64,000 nt of DNA from Streptomyces sp. NBC_01198 (GTDB lineage Bacteria > Actinomycetota > Actinomycetes > Streptomycetales > Streptomycetaceae), in the NCBI RefSeq assembly GCF_036010485.1, contig NZ_CP108568.1, positions 3,727,001 through 3,791,000 of the forward strand, in the 5' to 3' direction. Below are positions 25,516 through 33,481 of this stretch, one piece after another. Within the stretch, counting starts at the first letter, position 1; each line of letters starts with the position of its first letter. The position numbers were made by a program, and so were the translations under genes. The notes beneath the pieces are model-generated. The model was not told where the DNA came from. It made no database searches and saw nothing but the letters and a program-made list of their open reading frames with translations.

Positions 25516-25741
25516 CAGGTCTCCTTCTGCGTGCCTCACCTCGACAGGCCGGATCCGGCGGATGTCCGCGGACCGGGCAGGCCGGGCCTTCACCGTGACC
25601 CTACGGCGTCCCGTCGCCCCGACGGCCCCGTCGCCCTGACGGCCCCGCGGCCGGCCCACGAACCCGTCCGCCCCGCGTCGCCGGTCCTCCGGCACCGGGG
25701 CGGACGGGTTCGAGCGTCCGCTCAGCGCGGTCCCGTACGGG

Positions 25742-26149
25742 TCAGGCCGCCGGCGCGGCCGGGCTGTTCTGGTAGGACACCAGCAGCCAGCCGCCGTCGC
25801 GCTTCTCCAGCACCCAGGTCGCGTAGACCGTGCGTCCGGCGGGGACCTCGGTCTCGCCCGGGAACCTGACGGCGGTCTCGCTCACCACGACCGCGGCGGA
25901 CTCGCCCAGGAAGCGGATGCTGTCCAGGGTGTCGACGGTGGTGCTGCCCTTGAGGAAGGTCGCGAAGCCCGCGGCCATGCTCGCCCGGACCTCCTCCTTC
26001 GACCTGCGGTAGGAGCCGGGCAGGATCGCGGTGGCGTCGTCCCGGTATTCCGCGACGAAGGCGTCGGCGTCGCCGGCGTCCCAGGCCTTGTAGACGCCTT
26101 CCAGCACACCCTTGATGGCGGCCTCGTCGTCCGCTCGGGTCATGGTCAT
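25742..26149 (-). CDS. SgcJ/DUF4440-type SnoaL-like protein
   Basis: The 135-residue protein has an NTF2-like cone: an N-terminal helix KGVLEGVYKAWDAGDADAFVAEY, the strand DATAILPGSY, a central strand with SAAVVVSETAVRFPG, and a final YATWVLEKRDGGWLLVSYQNS. These match the SgcJ/EcaC and DUF4440 relatives that occur both in secondary metabolism and as stand-alone proteins of unknown role. The N-terminal residues MTMTRADDEAAI and the upstream region fit the start. It is divergent from the KUP potassium transporter across a structured 240-bp gap. Confidence 0.85.
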   Translation of the reverse strand: MTMTRADDEAAIKGVLEGVYKAWDAGDADAFVAEYRDDATAILPGSYRRSKEEVRASMAAGFATFLKGSTTVDTLDSIRFLGESAAVVVSETAVRFPGETEVPAGRTVYATWVLEKRDGGWLLVSYQNSPAAPAA

Positions 26150-26176
26150 CGTTCGCTCCTCGTCATGGGGTCCGTC

Positions 26177-26209
26177 CGGGCCTGCGGCAGGCCCGCCGGT
26201 ACGTACCGG
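26177..26209. promoter_or_regulatory. hairpin plus perfect 14-bp palindrome upstream of the KUP gene
   Basis: CGGGCCTG and CAGGCCCG form an 8-bp stem with a three-base loop (26177-26195). It is followed at once by the perfect palindrome CCGGTACGTACCGG (26196-26209). They lie in the gap between two divergent genes, 180 bp before the KUP start. A TetR-like dimer site is a reasonable guess for the palindrome. The rest of the gap shows no recognised riboswitch, and the conserved sequence blocks of a c-di-AMP element were not seen. Confidence 0.4.
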
Positions 26210-26390
26210 CGCGGGCGCCGGAACTCATCGCGCCGGCCGGCGGCACTTTCCTGCCGGGTGCGGCGCCCGCCGGAGAACCGCTCCTACCCGCGCGCTGGCC
26301 GGGCACATGCCCAGGAAGCGGGACAGATCGGGATATCGTCCGCGTGATGCGTCGGGCCGGGCCACGAAGACCGCGCGGAGGAGGACTGTC

Positions 26391-28364
26391 ATGGCTGATC
26401 GTCGGCAGGAGAGCGGGTCTGACGACGGCTCAGTGCGGGTGGTCAAGGCCCGGGGCGCGGGTGCGGGCGCGCACGAGACCGCCCGGCTGGCACTGACGGT
26501 CGGCGCGCTCGGCGTGGTCTTCGGCGACCTCGGGACCAGCCCGCTCTACACCTTGCAGACCGTCTTCAACCCCGACGACCCGCACCCGGTCCCGGTCTCG
26601 GTGCGCAACGTGTACGGGGTGGTCTCGCTGGTGTTCTGGTCGATCACGATCATCGTGTCGGTCACCTACGTGCTGCTGGCGATGCGCGCCGACAACGAGG
26701 GCGAGGGCGGCATCATGGCGCTGATCACCCTGCTGCGGCCCGGACACGGCAAGCGGGGCCCGCACACCGCCGTCGTCCTGACCGGGCTGGGGATCTTCGG
26801 CGCGTCGCTGTTCTTCGGCGACAGCATCATCACCCCCGCGATCTCGGTGCTCTCCGCGGTCGAAGGGCTCAAGATCGTCGAACCCTCGCTCGGCGACGCG
26901 GTGCTGCCCATCACGGCGGCGATCGTCGTGACGCTGTTCCTGGTCCAGAGCAGGGGGACGGCCGCGGTGGGGCGGGTGTTCGGCCCCGTGATGGTCCTGT
27001 GGTTCACCGCGATCGGCGGGTTCGGCATCGCCGGCATCGCCGACCACCCGGAGATCCTCAAGGCGATCTCGCCCTCGTACGCCCTGGGCTTCCTGTTCGG
27101 CCACTTCGGCACCGCCTTCTTCTCGCTGGCCGCGGTGGTGCTCGCGGTCACCGGAGCGGAGGCGCTGTACGCCGACATGGGGCACTTCGGCCGCCGGTCG
27201 ATCACCCGCGCCTGGCTCTTCCTGGTCTTCCCCGCCTGCATCCTCAGCTACTTCGGCCAGGGCGCGCGGATCATCGCCGACACGGACAACATCAGCAGCC
27301 CGTTCTTCCTGCTCGTGCCGGGGTGGGGCCGGCTGCCGATGGTGCTGCTGGCCACCGCGGCCACGGTGATCGCCTCCCAGGCGGTGATCACCGGCGCCTA
27401 CTCGGTCGCCTCGCAGGCCGCCGGACTCGGCTACCTGCCGCGGCTGCGGATCACGCACACCTCCGAGTCCACCATCGGCCAGATCTACGTGCCCCTGATC
27501 AACTGGGTGCTGCTGGCCTCGGTGCTCACCCTGATCTTCGCCTTCCGCACCTCGACGCAGCTGGCCTTCGCCTACGGAACGGCGGTCACCGGCACCATCA
27601 CCATCACCACGCTGCTCTTCTTCTACGCCGCCCGCACGAACTGGGGCACGCCGCTGTGGCTGGTGACCTGCGGCGCGACCGCCCTGCTCTCCGTCGACCT
27701 GCTGTTCGTGGCCGCCAACCTGACCAAGCTCATCCACGGCGCCTGGCTGCCGCTGCTCATCGGCCTGACCGCGTTCACCATCATGACCACCTGGCAGCAC
27801 GGACGACGGACGGTCACCGCCGAGCGGGCCCAGCGCGAGGGCTCGCTGCGCGAGTTCGTCGACCACCTGCACCGCAAGGAGACGCCGGTGCTGCAGGTCC
27901 CCGGCACGGCCGTCTTCCTCAACCGGGACCGGCACACCACCCCGCTGGCCATGCGGGCCAACGTCGAGCACAACCACGTACGGCACGACCAGGTGGTGAT
28001 CCTGTCCATCCAGACCGAGCCCGTGCCGCGCGTCCAGTCCGGCGAGCGGGTCATCATCGACGACCTCGGCTACACCGACGACGGCATCATCCACGTCACG
28101 GCCCGCTACGGCTACATGGAGACGCCCGACGTGCCGGGCGCGCTGGCGCTGCTCGACCCGGCCAGGACCGAGGGGCCGCTGGCGCTCGACGAGGCGACGT
28201 ACTTCCTGTCGACGATCGAGCTGCGCCCGGGCAAGGCGCCCACGATGCGGCCGTGGCGCAAGCGGCTGTTCGTCGCCACCTCGTACATCACGGCGGACGC
28301 CGCGGAGCACTTCGGGCTGCCGCGCGCCCGGACCATCATCATGGGCTCGAACATCGACGTCTGA
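26391..28364 (+). CDS. kup: KUP-family potassium uptake transporter
   Basis: The 657-residue transporter begins at ATG 26391, after GGAGGAGG. The N-terminal region has the KUP signature GALGVVFGDLGTSPLYTLQTVF. About 12 membrane spans extend to about residue 470 (LTGLGIFGASLFFGDSIITPAISVLS with the conserved acidic residue, GAEALYADMGHFG, and SQAVITGAYSV). A cytosolic C-terminal domain of about 190 residues follows (VILSIQTEPVP, YGYMETPDVPGAL). KUP proteins import K+ with protons. The length and motifs are complete. Downstream, an IS110 element has inserted 76 bp after the stop. Confidence 0.95.
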   Translation: MADRRQESGSDDGSVRVVKARGAGAGAHETARLALTVGALGVVFGDLGTSPLYTLQTVFNPDDPHPVPVSVRNVYGVVSLVFWSITIIVSVTYVLLAMRADNEGEGGIMALITLLRPGHGKRGPHTAVVLTGLGIFGASLFFGDSIITPAISVLSAVEGLKIVEPSLGDAVLPITAAIVVTLFLVQSRGTAAVGRVFGPVMVLWFTAIGGFGIAGIADHPEILKAISPSYALGFLFGHFGTAFFSLAAVVLAVTGAEALYADMGHFGRRSITRAWLFLVFPACILSYFGQGARIIADTDNISSPFFLLVPGWGRLPMVLLATAATVIASQAVITGAYSVASQAAGLGYLPRLRITHTSESTIGQIYVPLINWVLLASVLTLIFAFRTSTQLAFAYGTAVTGTITITTLLFFYAARTNWGTPLWLVTCGATALLSVDLLFVAANLTKLIHGAWLPLLIGLTAFTIMTTWQHGRRTVTAERAQREGSLREFVDHLHRKETPVLQVPGTAVFLNRDRHTTPLAMRANVEHNHVRHDQVVILSIQTEPVPRVQSGERVIIDDLGYTDDGIIHVTARYGYMETPDVPGALALLDPARTEGPLALDEATYFLSTIELRPGKAPTMRPWRKRLFVATSYITADAAEHFGLPRARTIIMGSNIDV

Positions 28365-28440
28365 CCTGGACCGGTTTTCGCCCTGGCCGTGGCGGCGGCG
28401 GTCAGGCGGTCAGGCGGTCAGGCGGATGCTCCTATAGATG

Positions 28441-29526
28441 TCAAGCGGCAGGAGCAAGGTCGGTTTGTGTGGCTTGTTCGGTCGGTGTGCTGGTCAGGGC
28501 GCGGTAGACCTCGCGGGCGACGAATCGTTTGAGGCAGCGCATGATGTCCTTTTTGGACAGGCCTTCCTTGGTGCGGCGTTCGACGTAGGTGCGGGTGCGC
28601 TCGTCGTAGCGCATGCGGACGAGCACGATGGTGTGCAGGGCGTTGTTCGCGGCCCGGTCGCCGCCTCGGTTGAGGCGGTGGCGGTGGGTGCGGCCGGAGG
28701 ATGCCGGGATCGGTGCGACCCCGGCCAGGTGCGCGAAGGCGGCCTCCGAACGCATACGTTCGGGGTTGTCCCCGGCCGAGACCAGCAGTTGGCCGGCGGT
28801 TTCGGGGCCGACGCCGAACAGTTCCAGCAGTGCGGGAGCGGCCTGCCGGGTCAGCGGACCGAGTTCCGCGTCCAGCTCGGCGATCTCGGCGTCCATCGCC
28901 TGGTGGCGGCGGGCCAGGCGGCGCAGGGCTGCCCGGGTGGCGGTCAGCGGGCGGGACAGGTCGTCGCCGGGCCGCAGCCGGGCGAGCGTGCGTATCAGCG
29001 TGGCCCGGTCCACTCCCGCGACCTGCTCGCGCAGCATCGCAGGCGCCGAGACCAGCAGGCCCCGGATCTGGTTCATCGCCTGGGTGCGGGCCTTGACCGC
29101 GCTGCGGCGAGCGGTCCGCAGCACGCGCACGGCCTCGACCACGCCGTCCCGGCTCTTGGGGGTGCCGGTGGCCCGCCCGGACAGTACGGCTGTCGCGGCG
29201 GCGTAGGCGTCGATCGGGTCGGACTTGCCCTTCATCCGCCGGGTTTTGCGGTCCGGACGGTCGACATCGATGACTGTGACTCCTGCGGCGGTGAGCACCC
29301 GGGCGAGTTCGGCCCCGTAGGCGCCGGTGCCCTCCACACCCACCGCGGCCAGCTCGCCGAGTGAACGCATCCAGGCCAGCAGATCCCGGTAGCCGCGGAT
29401 CGTGGCCGGGAACTCCTGGTCAGCCAGGTGCCGGCCGATGGTGTCGATCACCGCCGCGTGGTGGGTCAGGCCGTGGGTGTCGACTCCGCCGGTGATCTGC
29501 GGGCCGTCGTGCGTCATGCTGGTCAT
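28441..29526 (-). CDS. IS110-family transposase
   Basis: The 361-residue protein has the two-part IS110 structure. An N-terminal RuvC-like domain carries the DEDD set: Asp in GGVDTHG, Glu in GVEGTGAYG, and two Asp in GKSDPIDAYAA. A helical linker follows. The C-terminal Tnp domain has the helix-hairpin-helix-like LFGVGPETAGQLL and the Ser nucleophile region PIPASSGRTHRHRLNRGGDR. ATG 29526 follows AAGGACG; a second ATG three codons on is possible. The reading frame is intact and full length, so the element may be active. IS110 enzymes are guided by a structured RNA from the element itself. Confidence 0.93.
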   Translation of the reverse strand: MTSMTHDGPQITGGVDTHGLTHHAAVIDTIGRHLADQEFPATIRGYRDLLAWMRSLGELAAVGVEGTGAYGAELARVLTAAGVTVIDVDRPDRKTRRMKGKSDPIDAYAAATAVLSGRATGTPKSRDGVVEAVRVLRTARRSAVKARTQAMNQIRGLLVSAPAMLREQVAGVDRATLIRTLARLRPGDDLSRPLTATRAALRRLARRHQAMDAEIAELDAELGPLTRQAAPALLELFGVGPETAGQLLVSAGDNPERMRSEAAFAHLAGVAPIPASSGRTHRHRLNRGGDRAANNALHTIVLVRMRYDERTRTYVERRTKEGLSKKDIMRCLKRFVAREVYRALTSTPTEQATQTDLAPAA

Positions 29527-29750
29527 GTCCGTCCTTGTGGCGTGTCCGTTCCGAGGGCGGCACGCGCCGGTCGGGCGGGTGGACAAGACAGTGACGGGGC
29601 TTCTGGACCAAGCTCCTATGAAGTCACAAGCGCCCGTCCGGCCGCGTGCGTGGTGACGCCCGGCGGGCCGACAAATCCCAAACAGGACAGTCGAGACGTC
29701 AGTCAGTTGGCGAGTCAGGCCCACCCGTAGCGTCACCACGAACATCATCA
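29527..29750 (-). ncRNA. candidate bridge RNA region of the IS110 element
   Basis: This long non-coding stretch lies directly before the transposase start, where IS110 elements encode the bridge RNA that pairs with target and donor DNA. On the minus strand GTGAC (about 29628) and GTCAC (about 29594) can enclose a loop that holds ATAGGAGC, the same octamer as at the far end of the element (28435-28428). A guide loop matching an element end is what donor recognition needs. Boundaries and folding are inferred, not computed. Confidence 0.4.
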
Positions 29751-29841
29751 CTGTCAGTTGATCGCCGGTGGACCGATGAGTCCGCGGCCGCCCGCCGGTC
29801 TACCTTCCGACCGAGAAGAACCCCTCACCCGGGAGCACGCC

Positions 29842-30486
29842 ATGGGCCTGATCCACCTCGAACTGTTCGCGACCCTCGACCTCGTCGGGCAGGCACCCGG
29901 CGGCCCGGACGAGGACCCGGCCGGCTTCCCGTTCGGCGGCTGGCAGGCGCCGCTCACCGACGAGGTCTCCGGCGCGCAGATCGGTGCCGCGTACGAGGGC
30001 ACGGACGCCCTGCTGCTCGGCCGGCGGACGTACGACATCTTCGCCGGCTACTGGCCGCACCAGGAGGGCGGCCAGGACAACGGGATCGCCACGCTCTTCA
30101 ACAGCATCCCGAAGTACGTCGCCTCCCGCGGCACGCCCGACCTGTCGTGGGCGGGCTCCACGCAGCTCGGCCCCGACCTGGCCGCCGCGGTGCGGGAGGT
30201 CCGCGACCGGCACGAGAACGTGAAGGTCGTGGGGAGCCTGGACCTGGTGCAGACCCTGCTGCGGGAGAAGCTGTTCGACCGGCTCGACCTGTGGGTGCAC
30301 CCGATCACGCTCGGCGTCGGGAAGAAGGTGTTCGACGGCGGCGCCGTGCCCACGAACCTCACCCTCCTCGAACCGCCCGCCGCCGGCCCGAAGGGCACCG
30401 TCCACCTGCGCTACGGCCTGGCCGACGGCACCCCGGCGACGGGGGACATGAGCGCGCCCGACCGCGGTGCGGGGCGCGGGGAGTAG
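29842..30486 (+). CDS. dihydrofolate-reductase-family (RibD C-terminal-like) protein
   Basis: The 214-residue cytosolic protein matches the RibD-C/DHFR-like fold. Its N-terminal strand is HLELFATLDLVGQAPGG. It has the core LLLGRRTYDIFAGYWP, an NADPH-binding region KVVGSLDLVQTLL, and a C-terminal WVHPITLGVGKKVFDGG. ATG 29842 gives the canonical opening; a longer frame reaches back into the IS flank. Stand-alone proteins of this type reduce unknown substrates with NADPH. The gene starts about 90 bp after the IS110 element and ends before a strong hairpin. Confidence 0.88.
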   Translation: MGLIHLELFATLDLVGQAPGGPDEDPAGFPFGGWQAPLTDEVSGAQIGAAYEGTDALLLGRRTYDIFAGYWPHQEGGQDNGIATLFNSIPKYVASRGTPDLSWAGSTQLGPDLAAAVREVRDRHENVKVVGSLDLVQTLLREKLFDRLDLWVHPITLGVGKKVFDGGAVPTNLTLLEPPAAGPKGTVHLRYGLADGTPATGDMSAPDRGAGRGE

Positions 30487-30509
30487 CACCGCCCGCGCGC
30501 GTACCGCCA

Positions 30510-30542
30510 GGGGCGGCCGGCTCCGGGGGAGTCGGCCGCCCC
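30510..30542 (+). terminator. hairpin terminator after the DHFR-like gene
   Basis: GGGGCGGCCG (30510-30519) pairs perfectly with CGGCCGCCCC (30533-30542) around a 13-base loop, 24 bp after the stop codon. It separates the reductase from the MFS gene. Confidence 0.8.
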
Positions 30543-30587
30543 GCCCTGTGGCCTCTTGCCTCGGGGCGAGTCGCGAGTCGGGCCCCG

Positions 30588-30634
30588 CGCCCCGGTGCAG
30601 GTCGGGCCTCACGCCCCGGTGCAGGTCCGGCCTC
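30588..30634. repeat. tandem 23-bp direct repeat before the MFS gene
   Basis: Two copies of a 23-bp unit beginning CGCCCCGGTGCAGGTC and ending GGCCTC (30588-30610 and 30612-30634) differ at one base and are one base apart. They lie 64 bp before the MFS start, a position where an activator could bind two tandem sites. Each unit is long enough for one DNA-binding domain. Confidence 0.55.
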
Positions 30635-30697
30635 GGAATCAAGGAGTGCGGCCGGACGGTCAAGCCGCGGCGGATCGTGCGCAGCAGACTGGGGCGC

Positions 30698-31954
30698 ATG
30701 ACCTCTGAGGGCTATGTGACCTGTCCCGAGTCCGCGGCGGCGCCCGGCAGTTCCGTCGCGGCCGGCTCCCCGGTGGAGGGTGCCTCTCCGGCGGAGGCGG
30801 CCTCCCCGGTGCGGGGCGCCGGGCCCGGCGCGGCCTCCTGGGCGCCCGTCGCCGCGCTCACCCTGGGGATCGCGGCCCTGGTGGGCAGCGAGTTCCTGCC
30901 GGCCAGCGTGCTGCCGGCGATGGCGTCCGACGTCGGAGTCAGCGAGGGGACCGCGGGCCTGGCCGTCGCGGCAACCGCGGTCGCGGGCGCCGTCACCGCG
31001 CCCACCATCGCCGTGCTGCTGCCGCGCGCCGACCGCAGGACCGTCCTGCTCGGCCTGCTCGCCGCCGCCGTGGTGTCCAACGTCGTGGTGGCGCTGACCC
31101 CGGACTTCCCGCTGCTGCTTGCGGGCCGGCTGCTGCTGGGCGTCGCCATCGCCGGCTTCTGGTCGTTCGCGCTCGGTGCGGGCACGCACGCGGCGCCGGG
31201 ACGCGACCACGTCGTCTCGACGAGCCTGGCGCTGGGCGTCAGCGCGGCCACCATCATCGGCGTACCGCTGTCCTCCGTCCTCGGCGACGCGGTGGGCTGG
31301 CGGCCGGTGTTCTGGTCGGCGGCGGGCCTGAGCGTGCTGGCGGTGGCCGCGGTGGCGGCGACCCTGCCGCCGGTGCCGGCCCAACCCGGAGCAGGGCTCG
31401 GCATGCTCCGGCAGGCGCTGGCCAACCGCCGGCTGATGGCCGGGGTGGGCTGCATCGCGCTGGTGGCCTTCGGCAACTTCGCCGCCTACCCGTACATCCG
31501 CCTAGCGATCGAGCGCGTCACCGCCGGCAGCACGGTCTGGCTGCTGCTCGGCTGGGGCGTCGGCGGCCTCGCGGGCAACCTCGCGGCCGGCGCGCTCGCC
31601 CGCCGCCTGTGGGTCGCCGTGATCGCCGCGCCGGCCCTGCTGGCCGCAAGCCTGCTGGCGCTCGGGACGACCTCCGGGCTCCCGGCCGCGACCGCGGCGA
31701 TCGTGCTCTGGGGCTTCGGCTTCAACATGGTGCCGGTCGCCACCCAGTTGTGGGTGACCCGCGCCGAGCCGGAGCGCGTCGAGTCGGCGCTCTCCTTGCA
31801 GGTGGGGGCCTTCCAGGTGGCCATCACTGCCGGGTCGGCGATCGGCGGGGCCGTGGTCGACGGCGGCGGGGTGCGCGGGGCGCTACTCCTCGGCGCCGTC
31901 GCCGCGCTGGCGGGCAGCGCCGGTTTCGCCGCACTGCGCGGCTCCCGGCCGTGA
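30698..31954 (+). CDS. MFS efflux transporter
   Basis: The 418-residue protein starts at ATG 30698 with a 45-residue Ala/Ser/Pro/Gly-rich head, then 12 predicted spans. Typical MFS features are a motif-A-like loop with charged residues (LLPRADRRTVLLGLL), GRLLLGVAIAGFWSFALG in TM4-5 and a split after about 200 residues. The overall pattern resembles the AraJ/YdhP type of sugar or drug efflux pump. The last 72 bp overlap the end of the convergent AraC-type gene. That regulator is a reasonable candidate controller, but this is based on proximity only. Confidence 0.9.
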   Translation: MTSEGYVTCPESAAAPGSSVAAGSPVEGASPAEAASPVRGAGPGAASWAPVAALTLGIAALVGSEFLPASVLPAMASDVGVSEGTAGLAVAATAVAGAVTAPTIAVLLPRADRRTVLLGLLAAAVVSNVVVALTPDFPLLLAGRLLLGVAIAGFWSFALGAGTHAAPGRDHVVSTSLALGVSAATIIGVPLSSVLGDAVGWRPVFWSAAGLSVLAVAAVAATLPPVPAQPGAGLGMLRQALANRRLMAGVGCIALVAFGNFAAYPYIRLAIERVTAGSTVWLLLGWGVGGLAGNLAAGALARRLWVAVIAAPALLAASLLALGTTSGLPAATAAIVLWGFGFNMVPVATQLWVTRAEPERVESALSLQVGAFQVAITAGSAIGGAVVDGGGVRGALLLGAVAALAGSAGFAALRGSRP

Positions 31955-32725
31955 GCGCCACGCCTGCGGCGAGCTGCCGTGGTAGGCGGAGAACGCCCGG
32001 CTGAAGGCCGCGGCCGAGCCGTAGCCGACGGCGAAGGCGATCTGCTCGACCGGCCTGGCCGTCCCGGCGAGGAGGTCGCGGGCGTGCCGCATGCGCACCT
32101 CCCGCAGCACCTGGGCGGGGCTGCGGCCGAGCTCGCGGCGGAAGCGCTCGCCCAGCGACGAGCGGGACAGATGCGCCACCCGGGCCATGCTCTCCACCGT
32201 CCAGGGGCGCCCGGGATGCGCGTCGAGCACCGAGACCAGCGCGGTGAGCCGCGGGTCGGAGTCCTGCGGCGCGCTCCGGTCCAGGGTCCCCACCATCGCT
32301 GCCTGGATCAGCCCGCCGTAACTGGCGGCGAACAGCGGCGGCCCGTCCCTCGGGTCCAGCGGGCAGATCCGCACCAGCTCGGCGATGCCGCGGTTGCTCC
32401 CGGCGAAGTCCCGCACCACCAGCGGGCTCGGCAGCGGCGGGACCGCCCGCAGCGCGCCCACCGCGACCTCGGCGCCCGTCAGCGCGACCAGCCGGTAGGG
32501 GCTTCTGGCGTCCACGTGGAAGGCGTCCCCCGCCTGCAGCCCCTCGGCCCCCGCCGCGGTCTCCAGCCGCGCGTCACCGTCGAGGACCAGCGCCCAGATC
32601 GCCCCGTCCGCCTCGTCCAACCCCTCCCCGGGCGCCATCCGGCGGACCGTCACGGCCACCATGTCCCAGGCCGCCATCCCGCGCACGGCACTGCCGGGCG
32701 CGGCCACCCCCTCCGCCAGCGTCAT
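31883..32725 (-). CDS. AraC-family transcriptional regulator
   Basis: The 280-residue regulator starts at ATG 32725. About 1-150 is a cupin-like ligand domain (WALVLDGDARLET, LQAGDAFHVDARSPYRLVAL). About 165-262 is the double helix-turn-helix (WTVESMARVAHLSRSSLGERFRRELGRSPAQVLREVRM, then the second helix ending with IAFAVGYGSAAAFSRAF). The upstream extension of the frame has no coding bias. The gene converges with the MFS pump and their 3' ends overlap by 72 bp, so antisense interference between the two transcripts is possible. Confidence 0.92.
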   Translation of the reverse strand: MTLAEGVAAPGSAVRGMAAWDMVAVTVRRMAPGEGLDEADGAIWALVLDGDARLETAAGAEGLQAGDAFHVDARSPYRLVALTGAEVAVGALRAVPPLPSPLVVRDFAGSNRGIAELVRICPLDPRDGPPLFAASYGGLIQAAMVGTLDRSAPQDSDPRLTALVSVLDAHPGRPWTVESMARVAHLSRSSLGERFRRELGRSPAQVLREVRMRHARDLLAGTARPVEQIAFAVGYGSAAAFSRAFSAYHGSSPQAWRSRPGAAQCGETGAARQRGDGAEE

Positions 32726-32813
32726 GCACCGGCAAGCGCCCGGGCGGCGCACGCTATTCCGCGTCCCCGGGCGCCGCGGAGCCTCGTCGCCCTCCGGCGT
32801 GGAGACTTGCCTC

Positions 32814-33278
32814 ATGGCTGACATCAGACGCAGCGCGGGCCTGCTCCTCTTCCGCCGCACCCCCGCCGGCCTTGAGGTGCTGCTCGGCCACATGGGCGGG
32901 CCGTTCTGGGCCCGCAAGGACGCGGGCGCGTGGACGGTGCCCAAGGGCGAGTACGAGGGCGACGAGGAACCCTGGGACGCGGCCCGCCGCGAATTCCGCG
33001 AGGAGCTGGGCCTCCCCGCCCCGGAGGGCACCCCGCTCCCGCTCGGCGAGGTGGTGCAGTCGGCCGGCAAGCGCGTGACGGTATGGGCGATCGAGGCCGA
33101 CCTCGACCCGGCCGCCATGGTGCCCGGCACCTTCACCATGGAATGGCCCCGCGGCTCGGGCCGCACCACCGAATTCCCCGAACTGGACCGAGTGTCCTGG
33201 TTCACCCTCCCAGCAGCCCGCACCGCCCTGGTCCGCGCCCAGACAGCCTTCCTGGACCGCCTGACCGACACGGCGTGA
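32814..33278 (+). CDS. Nudix hydrolase
   Basis: The 154-residue protein begins at ATG 32814. The Nudix box is present at about residues 44-66 (GEYEGDEEPWDAARREFREE followed by LGL). It follows the pattern G-x5-E-x7-R-E-x2-E-E-x-G and holds the Mg2+ ligands. The entry LLLFRRTPAGLEVLLGHMGGPFW is typical of the DNA-mismatch/NTP-pyrophosphohydrolase-type group of small Nudix proteins. It would hydrolyse a nucleoside diphosphate linked to another moiety. The exact substrate is unknown. It is divergent from the AraC gene with an 88-bp gap. Confidence 0.9.
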   Translation: MADIRRSAGLLLFRRTPAGLEVLLGHMGGPFWARKDAGAWTVPKGEYEGDEEPWDAARREFREELGLPAPEGTPLPLGEVVQSAGKRVTVWAIEADLDPAAMVPGTFTMEWPRGSGRTTEFPELDRVSWFTLPAARTALVRAQTAFLDRLTDTA

Positions 33279-33481
33279 CACCCCGGCCACCGGCCGGCCG
33301 CGGGAGGCGGGGGGGCGTGGCGGGGGGTTTGGTTGTGGTGGGGGGTGGGCCGCTGGGACACAATCGGAGCGGCAACGGGGGCCCGACGGGCCGTGGTGGC
33401 GGCTGCACGGGCGGGTCCGGCGCCGCGTGCCGGGGCGCGTGGCCGGGAGGGCTCACGACACCACTCACGGGAGGATCACCC

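Larger units (their letters stand above)
28428..29750 (-). mobile_element. IS110-family insertion sequence
   Basis: The element consists of one transposase gene with a very short 3' flank and an about 220-bp non-coding region in front of the transposase, the standard IS110 plan. Elements of this family lack long terminal inverted repeats. None was found, so the exact ends are not fixed. GCTCCTAT occurs both at 28428-28435, next to the transposase stop, and at 29612-29619 inside the upstream region. Flanking genes (KUP and a DHFR-like reductase) appear uninterrupted, so insertion was intergenic. Confidence 0.75.

Noticed and set aside
26150-26390. Possible c-di-AMP riboswitch before kup
   Set aside because: Two hairpins are present, but the conserved unpaired blocks of the ydaO class could not be found.
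26430-28310. 626-codon minus-strand open frame opposite the KUP gene
   Set aside because: It is a Glu/Gln/Arg/His-rich shadow with no ribosome-binding site. The KUP protein on the other strand is certain.
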